From positions 273,149,618-273,213,617 of the forward strand of contig NC_066584.1 of assembly GCF_024323335.1 (NCBI RefSeq): a stretch of 64,000 nt of DNA, written 5' to 3'. Both the position numbers and the translations under genes were made by a program. The notes under the pieces are model-generated. The model was not told where the DNA came from, did no database searches, and saw nothing but the letters and a program-made list of their open reading frames with translations. The DNA is from Lathyrus oleraceus. Its lineage: Eukaryota > Streptophyta > Magnoliopsida > Fabales > Fabaceae. Below are positions 35,712-46,100 of this stretch, piece by piece; the stretch's first letter is position 1; every line of letters begins with the position of its first letter.

Positions 35712-36629
35712 ATGAATGCCACTGAACAACAAGTTGAAGCTCCACAAAACGTTACAACCTTTATTGTTGCTCCTTCAATAACTTCCTATCGAGAACCCCA
35801 TGTTCTTGATCATCCTCCACACATAAACCTTGCAACTCCCTTTGAACAACTTGAAGTTCTTTGTGAGTTGTTGGTAGATTTTGATAGCCTCAAGGAAAAT
35901 GGAATGGATTTAACACAAGAAATGAAGAATCAATGGTGGCTTACTTACTTCAATTATCTCTATGGCTCGATCGACACAAACTTGGTGAAGGAATTCTGAA
36001 GATTCGCTGACTGCGATGATCACTATATTATGTCTTACATTCTGGGCATCAAGACGGTGATCACTGAGAAATCCATAACAGCGCTTCTGAATATGGAAAA
36101 GGTAGGGGGAAGAAGAATCTATAACATAAACCCTAGAGCTAAGTACATGTCCCAGGAAGTTATCCCCACCATCTTCTCTTAGAACCCAAAAGGAAGAACA
36201 TTTAAGAATAAAGAGCTTCACAAGAATCTGAGGGTGTGGCTCAAGATCATTCTGGGATTCATTCATCATCATCCTTCATCCAGCTCTTCTGACTATATCA
36301 ACACATATCAGAAGTTCATTCTGTATTGTCTGCATAAAGGTCTGAAGCTGAACCTTCCTTCTCTCCTCTTCAAATATCTAAGGGATTCTGTCAGAGACAC
36401 AAGGAACAACATGAAGCCCGGGAACTACATCCCTCTAGGCAGATTAATTCAAAACATTATGATAGAGAGTGGTCTGGTGGACCATCTCATATCTCTGAAT
36501 CTGATGGAAGACGTCACTGTGGATGTAGGGAAGCCTATAAATGGGAGGAACCTGAAGAGCATGGGTCTGATTGACAAGGTCAGAGTCAAACCCACCACAC
36601 TTATATCTTAGGAAGCTCTGAAGGACCAT

Positions 36630-36669
<40 letters not shown>

Positions 36670-36828
36670 CAAATGAGATGTATCTCTTCTCAAAGATTGA
36701 TCCTCCAGAAGTCATCGCTTGCTACTTGCAGGATCTAGAAGCCTAAGGATTTGACATCTCTGGTTTCAGCTTGGACTGGCTCCCAGATCAACCCCTAACA
36801 TCTTGAAGAGAAAGAGGGAACCTTCTCA

Positions 36829-36879
<51 letters not shown>

Positions 36880-38112
36880 GAGTCTCAGGCTGGGAGAGTC
36901 TTTAGTGACTCAGAAGACGCCAGTGCCTCTGACTTCTTCAGCACCCTCACGTAAGTCTCCTATCTTAGAAGCTCCTATTTCTGCTGGTTCTAGGAAACTT
37001 GCCTCATCAACCCCTCTCACATCCCCTACACTCTCAAACACTTTTACTACTTCATCCACCTCACCTTCCATAAAAACTACCGCTCCTAGAGTAAAATCCA
37101 AATCTCAATAACAAACAACCTTACGCCCTTCCGCATCTGAACCAACACCTTCTATACCCATCCTTTATGAACCAAATCCATATGAACCCCCAACCTCTGA
37201 CCCCATCACATCTTTACCTCCATTACCTCAATTCAACCTCCATATAACATCCATCCCCATCTCTGAAGCCATTATGTTCAACGAACCTTTATCACCACCC
37301 ATCTTCTCTAACCCTAGTCCCCCTCCCCTTATTATGACCTAACTTCTAACTCTGAACACTCTGGTTCAGATAACCCTGACCCAACCTCCCCAAACCATGA
37401 AGACCTTTAGGCCACAACTGACTCTGAAAAGACTCAGTCTTTACCAGAACCATCTGAAACCATACATGAACCCTCTGAACAAATTCCAAAACACTATGAA
37501 CCCATTCCTGAACCTTCTGAACCTGACCTCACCATACCCATCTTTGATGAGGCACTATCCAAGTTCTCAAAGAGTTCTGCTTCCAAATTCAAGAAGCTCT
37601 CTGGAGAATCCAGCGTCAGTGACAATCCTTCTGAAGTAAGGACTCACTGGAATGGGTTCATCAGATGGATGACTTCTGAAGTCTTCAACTTGAAGGGCCT
37701 ATCTGAACAAGTCAGAAATGACTTTATCATATTTTCTAAGGAGAATATGGAGGCGCATCTGGAAAAGGAAACTACTGAGAGGGCAGAAAGGGAAGCTGCA
37801 GAAGCTGCTGCTAGGGAGGCTGCTGAAAGAGTCGCTGCAACCAGAGAACAAGCTGAAGCTGAAGCAGTATTGGCCGCTGAAGTTGCTCAGAGAGCTGTTG
37901 AAGATGCTGAGAAGGCAACTGAGGTTGTTCTAACTCTCGAAGAGTCATCAACAACTGACCTTGCTCCCCTAGTCATCAAGACTCTGAAAGACTTGCATAA
38001 AGAATAACAACTAGTCAGAGCCAGACTCGACAAACAGGACCAAGTCAACTCCAGCATTCAGAGCTTGCTTGCTGAGCTTCTTCAGAGGATGCCTCCTCCT
38101 CCAAACCCTTAG
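35712..38112 (+). pseudogene. Sirevirus A env-like third ORF, decayed
   Basis: Sireviruses carry an extra ORF after pol, often called env-like; its role is unproven. Here pieces share orientation. The N-terminal domain (35712 to about 36610) is broken by TGA at 35997 and by later stops. After that come a GA repeat, an in-frame AAT repeat encoding poly-Asn (36830-36880), a Ser/Thr/Pro-rich stretch, and an Ala/Glu-rich helical segment at about 37740-38010 that is a strong coiled-coil candidate. The end is near 38112. No clear transmembrane segment is visible, so envelope function is not supported by this sequence. Confidence 0.7.
36630..36880 (+). repeat. Two microsatellites in the env-like ORF: (GA)n and (AAT)n
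   Basis: GA repeats occupy about 36630-36670 and AAT repeats 36830-36880. The second encodes a run of about sixteen Asn residues in the env-like frame. Confidence 0.9.
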
Positions 38113-38516
38113 ACACTCTAGGATTTCTTTGTATTTTTTCTAAGTTTCTTGAGCTCTAGTGTTTTGCTTCTCTTGCTTCTTTTGTTCTTTCTATACTTTA
38201 TAATGTTTTTCTCTAATTAATGAAATTCTGAAGCTACTTACTTTTTGAGTCTGACAAAAAGGGGTATAATTAATTAAGAAGTCTTTTGATGAAATAACAA
38301 TTTATCTAACTCTCAGAAATGCACTGCTTAGTTTCTGACAAAGTTATTGCGAGTCTAAGTCATTTTTCATGATCTATCTAAACAAAGGGAAAATGAATCC
38401 TTATTTGAGAAACTAATAAATCAAGGAAAGCAACCTAAGAAAATCTGGTAAAAAATTATCTACCCCAGAAACCCATATATGACACTAAACATTAAAAAGT
38501 TTTAAGTATCAGACTT

Positions 38517-38648
38517 AGGGGGAGATTGTCAACCTCAGGGGGAGTCACTCTCTATCTGACTCTAATCATTTTTCAATTTAGTATCTCTGAAAAGTACTTA
38601 TTGCTTCATCAAAATTATGTGTTTTTGTTATCATAAAAAAGGGGGAGA
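38517..38648 (+). other. Multiple polypurine tracts before the 3' LTR of Sirevirus A
   Basis: The tract agggggaga lies at 38517-38525, aggggga at 38537-38544, and aaaaaagggggaga at 38635-38648, the last abutting the LTR. Repeated polypurine tracts here are a known Sirevirus trait. Confidence 0.75.
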
Positions 38649-38649
38649 T

Positions 38650-39050
38650 TGTTAGAACAAGATTCTGATTCTGCAATACATCTCTAAGTTTTGATGATAA
38701 CAAAGAATGAAACAATTTGGTACCCTAACAATTTTCTTAAGTGTGCAGGATTCTAAGTTAAAACGACTCTAATGAAATGAATATTTGGCATCTTCATTAG
38801 TCTAGAAATGTTGACCCATCACAAAGAGAAATCAGATCTGACTCTAAACAGAATACATCTGAAGAGCAATCATCTGAAGAATCTGACTCTGTAGTTCAAA
38901 CTCTGATTTTGAAGACTCTGCAAGAGATATCTGAAGACTCTGCAAGAAGACATTTGGAGACTCTAACTCTGAAGACTCTGATCACGCTCACTATAATACT
39001 TCTCAATACATCACCTAAAAACTTGCGCTGGAAGAATTCAAATTCTAGTA
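38650..39050 (+). repeat. Start of the 3' LTR of Sirevirus A, truncated
   Basis: It begins TGTTAGAACAAG and includes gttttgatgataacaaag, as does the other Sirevirus LTR at 59270. Only about 0.4 kb can be followed before unrelated tandem repeats begin; the right limit is approximate. Confidence 0.7.
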
Positions 39051-39073
39051 AAATTCCTCTAACCCCAGTCTAA

Positions 39074-39373
39074 CAATTTAATTATCATGAAGGGAGGAAA
39101 GAATCTACTTGTGGAACTCCAACAATTTAATTACCCAGTAGGGTGACAAAGATCTTTTTGTGGAAGTCTAGCAATTTAATTACTTCGAGGGAGGTAAGGA
39201 TCTTCCTGAGGAGGTCCATCAATTTAATTATATTATAGGGTGCCAAGGATCTTCTTGTGAAAGTCCAACAATTTAATTATCCCGTAGAGTGACAAGAATA
39301 TTCCTGTTGAAGTCTAGCAATTTAATTACCTCATAGAGCAGAAATGATCTTCCTATGGAAGTCCAACAATTTA
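39074..39373 (+). repeat. 49-bp tandem repeat, about six units
   Basis: The anchor caatttaatt recurs at 39074, 39123, 39172, 39220, 39269, 39318 and 39367, steps of 48-49 bp. Between anchors lies a variable unit with gtagggtgacaaggatcttcctgtgg-like sequence. No coding potential. Confidence 0.92.
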
Positions 39374-39469
39374 ATTTGACAACCAAACCATAATAACATG
39401 TTGCAAATATTAGAATCTTTTTTCAAAAGATTTCATAAATAGGTGAGGGCCTTCATACCAATCAACTAC

Positions 39470-39720
39470 AATAATATCACAAATTTACTGAATTCGAAGT
39501 TCTAGGAATGATCCATCAATTCAACTTTTCAAGCTTATAAGCTCCATAAGGCAACTTCTGATATATACAATATGGTCCCTCCCATTTAGGTTACATCTTT
39601 CCCTATAGAGTGGGCACGATGAATTGTTGTAGCACTAAATTTCCTTCTTGTATCTCTCTTTGAACCACCTTGGAGTAATATCTTCCAGCTTCCCTTTGTT
39701 TAGTTGCAAACTTTTGACCT
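39470..39720 (-). pseudogene. Gypsy 'H' integrase C-terminal remnant
   Basis: Read on the minus strand across stops, the segment gives EGNLVLQQF, then KWEG-like and a YKLEKLDG/PRTWN-like pattern. This matches the conserved C-terminal end of Ty3/gypsy integrase. Detection is by pattern only and the frame is disrupted. It belongs with the protease piece at 40741-41460, from which it is separated by the Cassandra-type insertion and loss of the middle of pol. Confidence 0.55.
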
Positions 39721-39969
39721 CGGGTGTTACATGTAACCACTCCCCCGCCCTCGAGTGTTACATGTAACCACTTTCCACCCTATTCGATCTCAGATGTTAC
39801 ATGTCCACCAGCTTCCGCTTGGTTCATCCCTGAACCACATCGTAATGGGAGAGGTATGCTCTTATACCATTTATAACGCCCCTGACTTCTTTCAGGATTA
39901 TTGACTGACCCAACAAACCAACACAGGTCTTGTCAACATGTTTTTTCCTCATTCACATGCTTTTCGAGA

Positions 39970-40081
39970 AACTTATCAGAAGGTCATTCATCCAAATACT
40001 ATTCCAAGTCAAACACGCTTAACCATGGAGCTCTTATTTGTTGGGCTACCGAAAAGAAGATGCATCTTATTGGCATAGGTA
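39970..40081 (-). repeat. 5S-rRNA-like segment in the left Cassandra LTR
   Basis: The reverse complement resembles 5S rRNA around the gene-internal promoter and the GGGTGACCTCCTGGGAAG-like end. It is more decayed than the copy at 40412. Not a functional 5S gene. Confidence 0.7.
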
Positions 40082-40411
40082 GTACCAATTATTCCTTATA
40101 ATCCATGTTTCAACCATGTAGTCCCATCCCTACAAAACCTTAGGATCACTCTCATTCTGATGTGAATTTGTTGACCACTCTCCGTCGTTTTTGGTCTCGA
40201 GTGTTATGTCCATTCTTCGCCCTCTTCAGCCTCGAGTGTTACATACCCACCAACTTCTGCTTGGTAAGTCCCTGAACCACATCGTACTAGGAGAGGTCTG
40301 ACTCTGATACCATTTGTAATGCCTCAGACTGCTTTCAGGATTATCGACTGACTCCACAAACCAACACGGGTCTTTTCAGCATGCTTTGTCCTCACTCACA
40401 CACTTTCCGAG

Positions 40412-40520
40412 AAACTTCCCAGAAGGTCACCCATCCAAAGACCACTCCAAGTCAAACCTCCTTAACTATGGAGTTCTTATTTGTTAGGCTACCGAAAAGA
40501 AGATGCATCTTATTGGTATA
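40412..40520 (-). repeat. 5S-rRNA-like segment in the right Cassandra LTR
   Basis: The plus strand reads aacttcccagaaggtcaccc, the complement of the conserved 5S 3' part, then cttaactatggagttcttat, matching the complement of its middle. It is derived from, not equal to, a 5S gene. Confidence 0.8.
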
Positions 40521-40740
40521 GGTAGTACTAATCAATCCTTTATAACTCTTCCTTCAACCATGTAGTCTCATCCTTGGACAACCTCAGGATCCCTCTCATT
40601 TCAATGTGAATTTGGTTTTTCCATAGAAGTTGCTAGGAGTGCCTCATTATCATGTCTCGTGCACCGACAACCACTCACCCGCCCTCGGGTGTTACATGTA
40701 ACCACTCTCCATCCTCTATGGCCTCAGGTGTTATAGATGG

Positions 40741-41460
40741 CATATCACCCTAGTATCTATGTCAGACATATATGAGGATGCCCAGACAAACAAATTGATG
40801 TTCTTTCTGAGTAGGGTGACCAAATCCTCTTCTTCATACTCGAACATGGAGGTACATATCTTGGTGAATTGGTGGTGCGAAGGTCCAATTTTGAGCTCTT
40901 TCAAATCTTATGTAGGGGGTGGGCCTTTTCACTATTTGCCCCCAACCTTGGGTCTTAGCTTGTTGTATCGACGCCACCTTCCTCTGGACAAGGGATGGCT
41001 CCTAGGGCGGCGGGTTTCCACATCATTTATAGGATACTATGGTGACATTCATGACCAACCAGATGATCCCCCATAACCGTACCAACACGCCCATTAAATA
41101 GCGGGTATTTGAGGCTTAAATGAAAAGTGAACATGACTGCACCTAGCAAGTTAAAAGCATGTCTTCGGATGGCGTTTTAAGGGGACATGACGTTTACCAC
41201 AAGGTACTTCACTTTGATGGTTTTGACGCTCTTCTCTAAGAAAAACATTGTTTCGAGTGTGGCGTGACCCTTAACCTTCACCTGGTCACCTGAAAGGCCA
41301 ATCATGGATCCATGGAAGGCTATGATGCTATTGGGATCAAGCTGGTGTCCTTGGAACATGACATATGTCGAGCTGCCAGTGCCGATAAACACTTGTTTCA
41401 TGTCCCAATTGGTATACTAAATTGTGATGCCAATGGAATCATTTTCGTGGGGGAGAACAT
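40741..41460 (-). pseudogene. Gypsy 'H' protease and start of reverse transcriptase
   Basis: On the minus strand from about 41460: a VLPHEND-type lead-in, protease with active-site region IGTGSS (usual DTGSS/DPGSS-like), and GLSGDQVKVKGHATLETMF and KVKYLVVNV segments. These continue through LLGAVMFTFHLSLKYPL into the lead segment of reverse transcriptase (LRKNINLFVW, near 40780). The piece ends at 40741, where the Cassandra array begins. Frameshifts lie near 41170 and 40880-41040. The Gag-coding region between it and the primer site is almost wholly deleted. Confidence 0.8.
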
Positions 41461-41721
41461 CAACTGCGTCTTCCTTTGTAAATGTGATTTTAGGTTCTCG
41501 GTTTCTTCTGGGGTTATGACAACCTTGACAGACACAATGCTTACCGCTAAAAACCTGTCGGGCATACCTTATCCAAGGGAAGCTATATTCTCTCCCTTCG
41601 GAAAAACCTCCAGCGATGGTATTGACGAACTTCTTGAAGCTTTACTCAAACATCCTTGTGAGAATATGGTGAAAGTAACAGCAGGTAACGATGAGTGTGA
41701 CCCACGTCAATTTTATCGGGA

Positions 41722-41739
41722 CCCCACAGTGGGCCCTAA
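41722..41739 (-). other. Primer binding site of gypsy H
   Basis: On the minus strand, ttagggcccactgtgggg follows the LTR end directly. It resembles the TTGGCGCCCACTGTGGGG-type site of plant gypsy elements, with a few changes. Confidence 0.65.
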
Positions 41740-41740
41740 T

Positions 41741-42053
41741 TGTACTTGCTAAAAGTACAAATGTGTGACAAGCCTTAATGATTAAGGGTTTTCAGAGGCT
41801 TTAAGGTTTGTTGTGAGGGTGAGAGCTTGTTCACGTAGGGGTGAGAAACTTTGTATGCGTGTATTTTTATATTTGAGCTAAGTTATCTTTTTCTCTATCG
41901 AGATATTTATAGCCACACTAGACATAGATCAAAGATTTCTTAGAATATATCAACCACTATGGAATGAGTAGTTGATTCCTTGAAATTCAGGGAGTACAAT
42001 TAATTATCATGACTCCCTTTGTGTTGTTGTTGACCAAATATACATTATCAACA
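41741..42053 (-). repeat. 5' LTR of gypsy H, 313 bp
   Basis: It opens TGTTGATAATG on the minus strand and ends ...AGCAAGTACA next to the primer site. A TATA-like segment lies at about 41908-41916. No 3' partner was found in the window, so the limits rest on the TG/CA ends and the primer site. Confidence 0.65.
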
Positions 42054-43060
42054 CAATCGCGCGCTATGGATGGAGACACAAAGAATTCAGACAACATATT
42101 TGAAAAAAAGACGTCATATCCAAAATAAGGGCTCTCAAACCAACAAATGAGCGATCAACGAAAAACGAAACGTACGCCTTCGTCACACCCCATGACTAAG
42201 GGTGGAAAACATGCATGCATGTTTGGCTAAAGCTCGCAAAGAAATAGGGTGGAGCGGTGCAAGGTGTGGGCCTAAAACCTATGTCTATACCGCAAAAACG
42301 TGAGGGCGCACAAGGATGTTGCACCTTTTGAGCTTAAAATGAAGGAAAAAAATTATGTTAATACCCACATCTGCAAAAATCCAAAAAAAAAACGGAATTG
42401 GACATAACACATTAAAAAATACAAATCTAAATATTTGAATTACACCACATTAAAATTGGACAAAATAAGTATATCCAGCTGACAAAATCCCCTACCTATA
42501 ACTTCTTCTAATCACACCACTATAATTTTCTTTTATGAATGACACTTTAATTAAAATGTAAATAATGTTTATAAAACACAAGTAGCCGAACAAATAATCA
42601 GCTCATATATTATTGATAACAAATTTCACTATCTTTAATGTCTCAAAAATAAATTTCACGATTTTTATGACCAAAAATCGCCATAGTCCATCTTAGCTTT
42701 ATCACATGACTCCCGTTGATGCAATTGGCGGTAAAACAAACAATAGAAAGAAAACCGTTAAAAGTGGAAAATGTTTCCTAAAATTTCCATTCTTACCTTC
42801 AACCCAAAGTAAATGTCCCTTCTCTTTCTCTTTTCAAAAAGTAATTCATCAAACAACCCTTCACATTCATCTTTTTTCACAACTTTGCCATTATTAACCA
42901 TTTCTTCTAAATAAATTTCCATCTCAAATATTAGCAACATCTTACTTAAGCAACCTTTATTCACCAAAAATCTTAAATAATTCACCAAAAAATCTCAACT
43001 AACCTTTCTGTCCGTCAAAAATAAAAATAAATAAATAAAACAATTATAATGAGAGAAAAA
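42054..43060. other. AT-rich intergenic region upstream of LESV
   Basis: No supported gene or recognisable element. It probably contains the upstream promoter of LESV. Small frames on both strands (42706-42897, 42758-42988) lack any domain and are judged chance. Confidence 0.6.
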
Positions 43061-43064
43061 TGGC

Positions 43065-43081
43065 ATATATATATATATAAA
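43065..43081 (+). promoter_or_regulatory. Probable TATA box of LESV
   Basis: An AT dinucleotide run ending atataaaca lies about 95-110 bp before the ATG. Position and base content fit a TATA element; the run is also a short microsatellite. Confidence 0.55.
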
Positions 43082-43176
43082 CAAATAGCTAGAAAACAGA
43101 AAACGGTTCTTGTCACCGTTCGTTCTCAGTACTCCCTTGTCATTCTCTCACAGTCACAGAAATCAAACTCCATGCA

Positions 43177-46100
43177 ATGGCGACCCACCTGAGACCATTC
43201 ACCATCGGCACACCATACAGATCACCGCCGCACCTTCTCCGTCAACAACCACCACAACAACAACCAGGAAGAAAGAGAACAGAATGGACAAATTTGAAGG
43301 TCCGAGCGAGCTCATCGTACCTCGACATGTGGAAAAATGCTATAGAAAGAGAAAGAAACACCACACACTTCAACAAAATCGCCGCTGCAAGTGACGGCGG
43401 CGTGGAAGAGGATGTGGAGAAGAAAACTCAAGAGTTCCAGAAGCTTCTAGAGGTTTCCAGTGAAGAGCGTGACAAGATTCAGAGGTTGCAGGTGATTGAT
43501 CGTGCTTCCGCTGCAATCGCTGCTGCTAGAGCGCTTCTGAAGGACGCTAATAGCAACAGCGTTCGTTCTGATTCCGGCACATTGCAGCAAACTGGTAAGT
43601 TTTGTCTGAATTTCTTTTTTTGTTTCGTTTAATTTGAACTTGTGTTCTGATTTTTTTTCTAGGGTTTTGAATTTGTTTGTTGATTGAACATTGAAGGGAC
43701 TGTGATTAGTGGTTTGATCACTTTGATGGTAGAGATAGATTCTGTGGCTGAGTTTCTTGAGAATTTATTCCATGGAAAATCTAAATTTAGAGTAAAAGTA
43801 AAATATAGGCCATGTTTGGATTGACTTATTTGAACTTATGTACAGACATAAGTTTTGTGATACTGTTTAAGAGACCTTATAAAAACCTCATGACATTTTT
43901 CATAAGTTTTTTGAACTTAATCTTATGAAAACAATTTATATCATATATAGAAACAATTCAAACTCTTTTTTTTTTTTATTATAAAAATAGCTTATGCAAG
44001 CTTATTTAGATAAGCATTTGTGCTATGAGCTCCAAATAAGCTTTTTATCCAAACAGACCCATAAAACTAGTCTACAATTACCATGCATGACACTTATATC
44101 ATATATAGAAACAATTCAAACTCATTTTTTTTTTTTTTTATAAAAATAGCTTATGCAAGCTTATTTAGATAAGCATTTGTGCTATGAGCTCCAAATAAGC
44201 TTTTTATCCAAACAGACCCATAAAACTAGTCTACAATTACCATGCATGACACTTATATCATATATAGAAACAATTCAAACTCTTTTTTTTTTATTTATAA
44301 AATAAGCTTATGCAAGCTTATTTAGATAAGCATTTGTGCTATGAGCTCCAAATAAGCTTTTTATCCAAACAGACCCATAAAACTAGTCTACAATTACCAT
44401 GCATGACACTTTTAATCATAATCGAGAGAGCATTATAAATATTTGAATTCAATCATATTCATATTTATCTTAAGCTATACAATGGATGTTTTGCGATTGA
44501 TTGATATTGTAAAAAGTTTATGCTCAAGGTAAATCAAAAGTGATCTCTTTTCTGATATCATGTTTTCATTATTTTATGCATATACATATTTGAAAACATG
44601 AGTTGAGATCAAGAAAAGAAGATTTTAGTTTTAGTGGTAAAAAATGAAAGAAAAATATTTCCATAAACTGATAAGGCTCTTAGTTTTTTCATCACAGTGA
44701 ATGTTGTTGTACATGGAAGATGTTAGTAGTTGATGATGTGCTTTGTGTTCATTTTCAATAATTTGACAGAATCAGATTCAGGAAAGAAGAATGAGAGTGT
44801 TGTTATGCCAGATTCTGGAACACAGAATGGGACTCCTTTTGTGCCAGAGTCAGGAACACAGAATAGGACACTTTCTGTGCCAAAATCAGGAACACAAAAT
44901 GGGAAACTTTCTGTGCCAAAATCAGGAACACAAAATGAGACTCTTTCTGTGCCAAAATCAGGAACACAAAATGGGACTCTTTCTGAGCCAAAATCAGGAA
45001 CACAGAAAGATGGTATCCCAGGTCCGGATTTTTGGTCCTGGACACCTCCATCTGATGATAATGTTCCTTCAAACGATGCCAATGGGTTGCAGTTAGATAC
45101 CAAGTCTTCAGTTAATCCAACCTTATCCAATCCTGTTCTGGAGAAGGAAAGGTCATCGCAAACTCTCTCGATTCCATTTGAAAGTTTACTTACTCAAAGC
45201 AAACATTTTCCTAAACTTCCGCCACTTCAGTCGTCATTGGAGGTTGAAACCTCTGCTTCCAGTGTAGAGTCTCCTTCCTTGGAAGAGGAACAGAAACGTG
45301 ATGCGTTATCTTCCGACTATGCCGCAGAAATAGTTCGTGCCCTTGATACAGACATTTCGCCTATTGGAGTGAACCCGGATGGAACGAGATGGTGGAGAGA
45401 GACCGGAATCGAGCAAAGACCTGATGGTGTCATTTGTAGATGGACTGTGATCAGAGGTGTTAGTGCTGACAAAGCTTTGGAGTGGCAAGACAAGTTCTGG
45501 GAGGCTTCTGATGAACTTGGATATAAGGAACTTGGCTCTGAGAAATCTGGACGTGATGCAGAAGGAAATGTTTGGCGTGAATTTTGGAGAGAATCCATGC
45601 GTCAGGTTAGCAATATTTGATACATTTTAATTCGTTATTATGTTGTCATATGGTTATCTGAAAATCAAGTGGTTGAACTAAAGTAGTTAATGAGTTTTAG
45701 TTCGGTCAAATTGATCAAGCACACCCGAGTTTGAAATATTTTAATCCGCCAGTATATTGTGTCATATAGTTATCTGAAAATTAAGTGGTTGAACTCAAGT
45801 AGTTAATAAGTTTTAGTTAAGGTCCAATTGATCAAGAGCACCGGAGTTTCATATGATTTTGAGTATGATTTTGACTGGCAGGAAAATGGGCTAATGCATT
45901 TTGAGAAAACTGCAGACAAGTGGGGAAGTAATGGGAAAGGCGATGAATGGCACGAAAAATGGTTTGAACACTACGATGCCTCTGGTCAAGCAGAGAAATG
46001 GGCACACAAGTGGTGCAGTATTGACCCAAACACACCTCTTGATGCAGGTCACGCTCATATCTGGCATGAAAGGTAACAACTGATTTGAACTAGATTAGAA

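Larger units (their letters stand above)
18929..39050 (+). mobile_element. Sirevirus-type Ty1/copia element 'A', interrupted by nested insertions, 5' end missing
   Basis: Pieces in one orientation and in copia order are gag zinc knuckle (18929-19538), protease and pre-integrase (27219-27797), integrase to RNase H (32573-35147), an extra env-like ORF (35712-38112), several polypurine tracts (38517-38648) and a truncated 3' LTR from 38650. The extra ORF and multiple polypurine tracts are hallmarks of Sireviruses. Between pieces lie copia B and an Ogre-type solo LTR, and the Ogre element adjoins the gag on the left. The 5' LTR and start of gag are not in view. The right limit is approximate. Confidence 0.88.
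39719..40735 (-). mobile_element. Cassandra-type TRIM, tandem form, with 5S-rRNA-like LTRs
   Basis: Two LTR copies lie at 39872-40208 and 40315-40735, with an internal segment of about 106 bp. On the minus strand each is followed by a primer site: TGGTATCAGAGT at 40301-40312, and a decayed copy at about 39861-39870. Left of the first LTR is another internal segment plus the tail of a third LTR (39719-39790), so the structure is a tandem LTR array. Each LTR holds a segment resembling 5S rRNA, the defining trait of Cassandra. It encodes no protein. Limits are approximate because the LTR ends contain short gggtgttaca repeats. Confidence 0.85.

Noticed and set aside
40412..40520. Possible 5S rRNA gene
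   Set aside because: Many changes from 5S rRNA, location inside repeated LTRs and an adjacent tRNA-Met primer site point to Cassandra.
40759..41076. Plus-strand frame of 105 codons
   Set aside because: The minus strand carries recognisable gypsy pol sequence here.
41312..41752. Plus-strand frame of 146 codons
   Set aside because: It is the antisense shadow of gypsy H protease and leader, including the primer site.
44723..45130. Minus-strand frame of 135 codons with FCVPDFGTE repeats
   Set aside because: It is the antisense of the LESV exon 2 minisatellite; a repeat in frame on one strand often stays open on the other.
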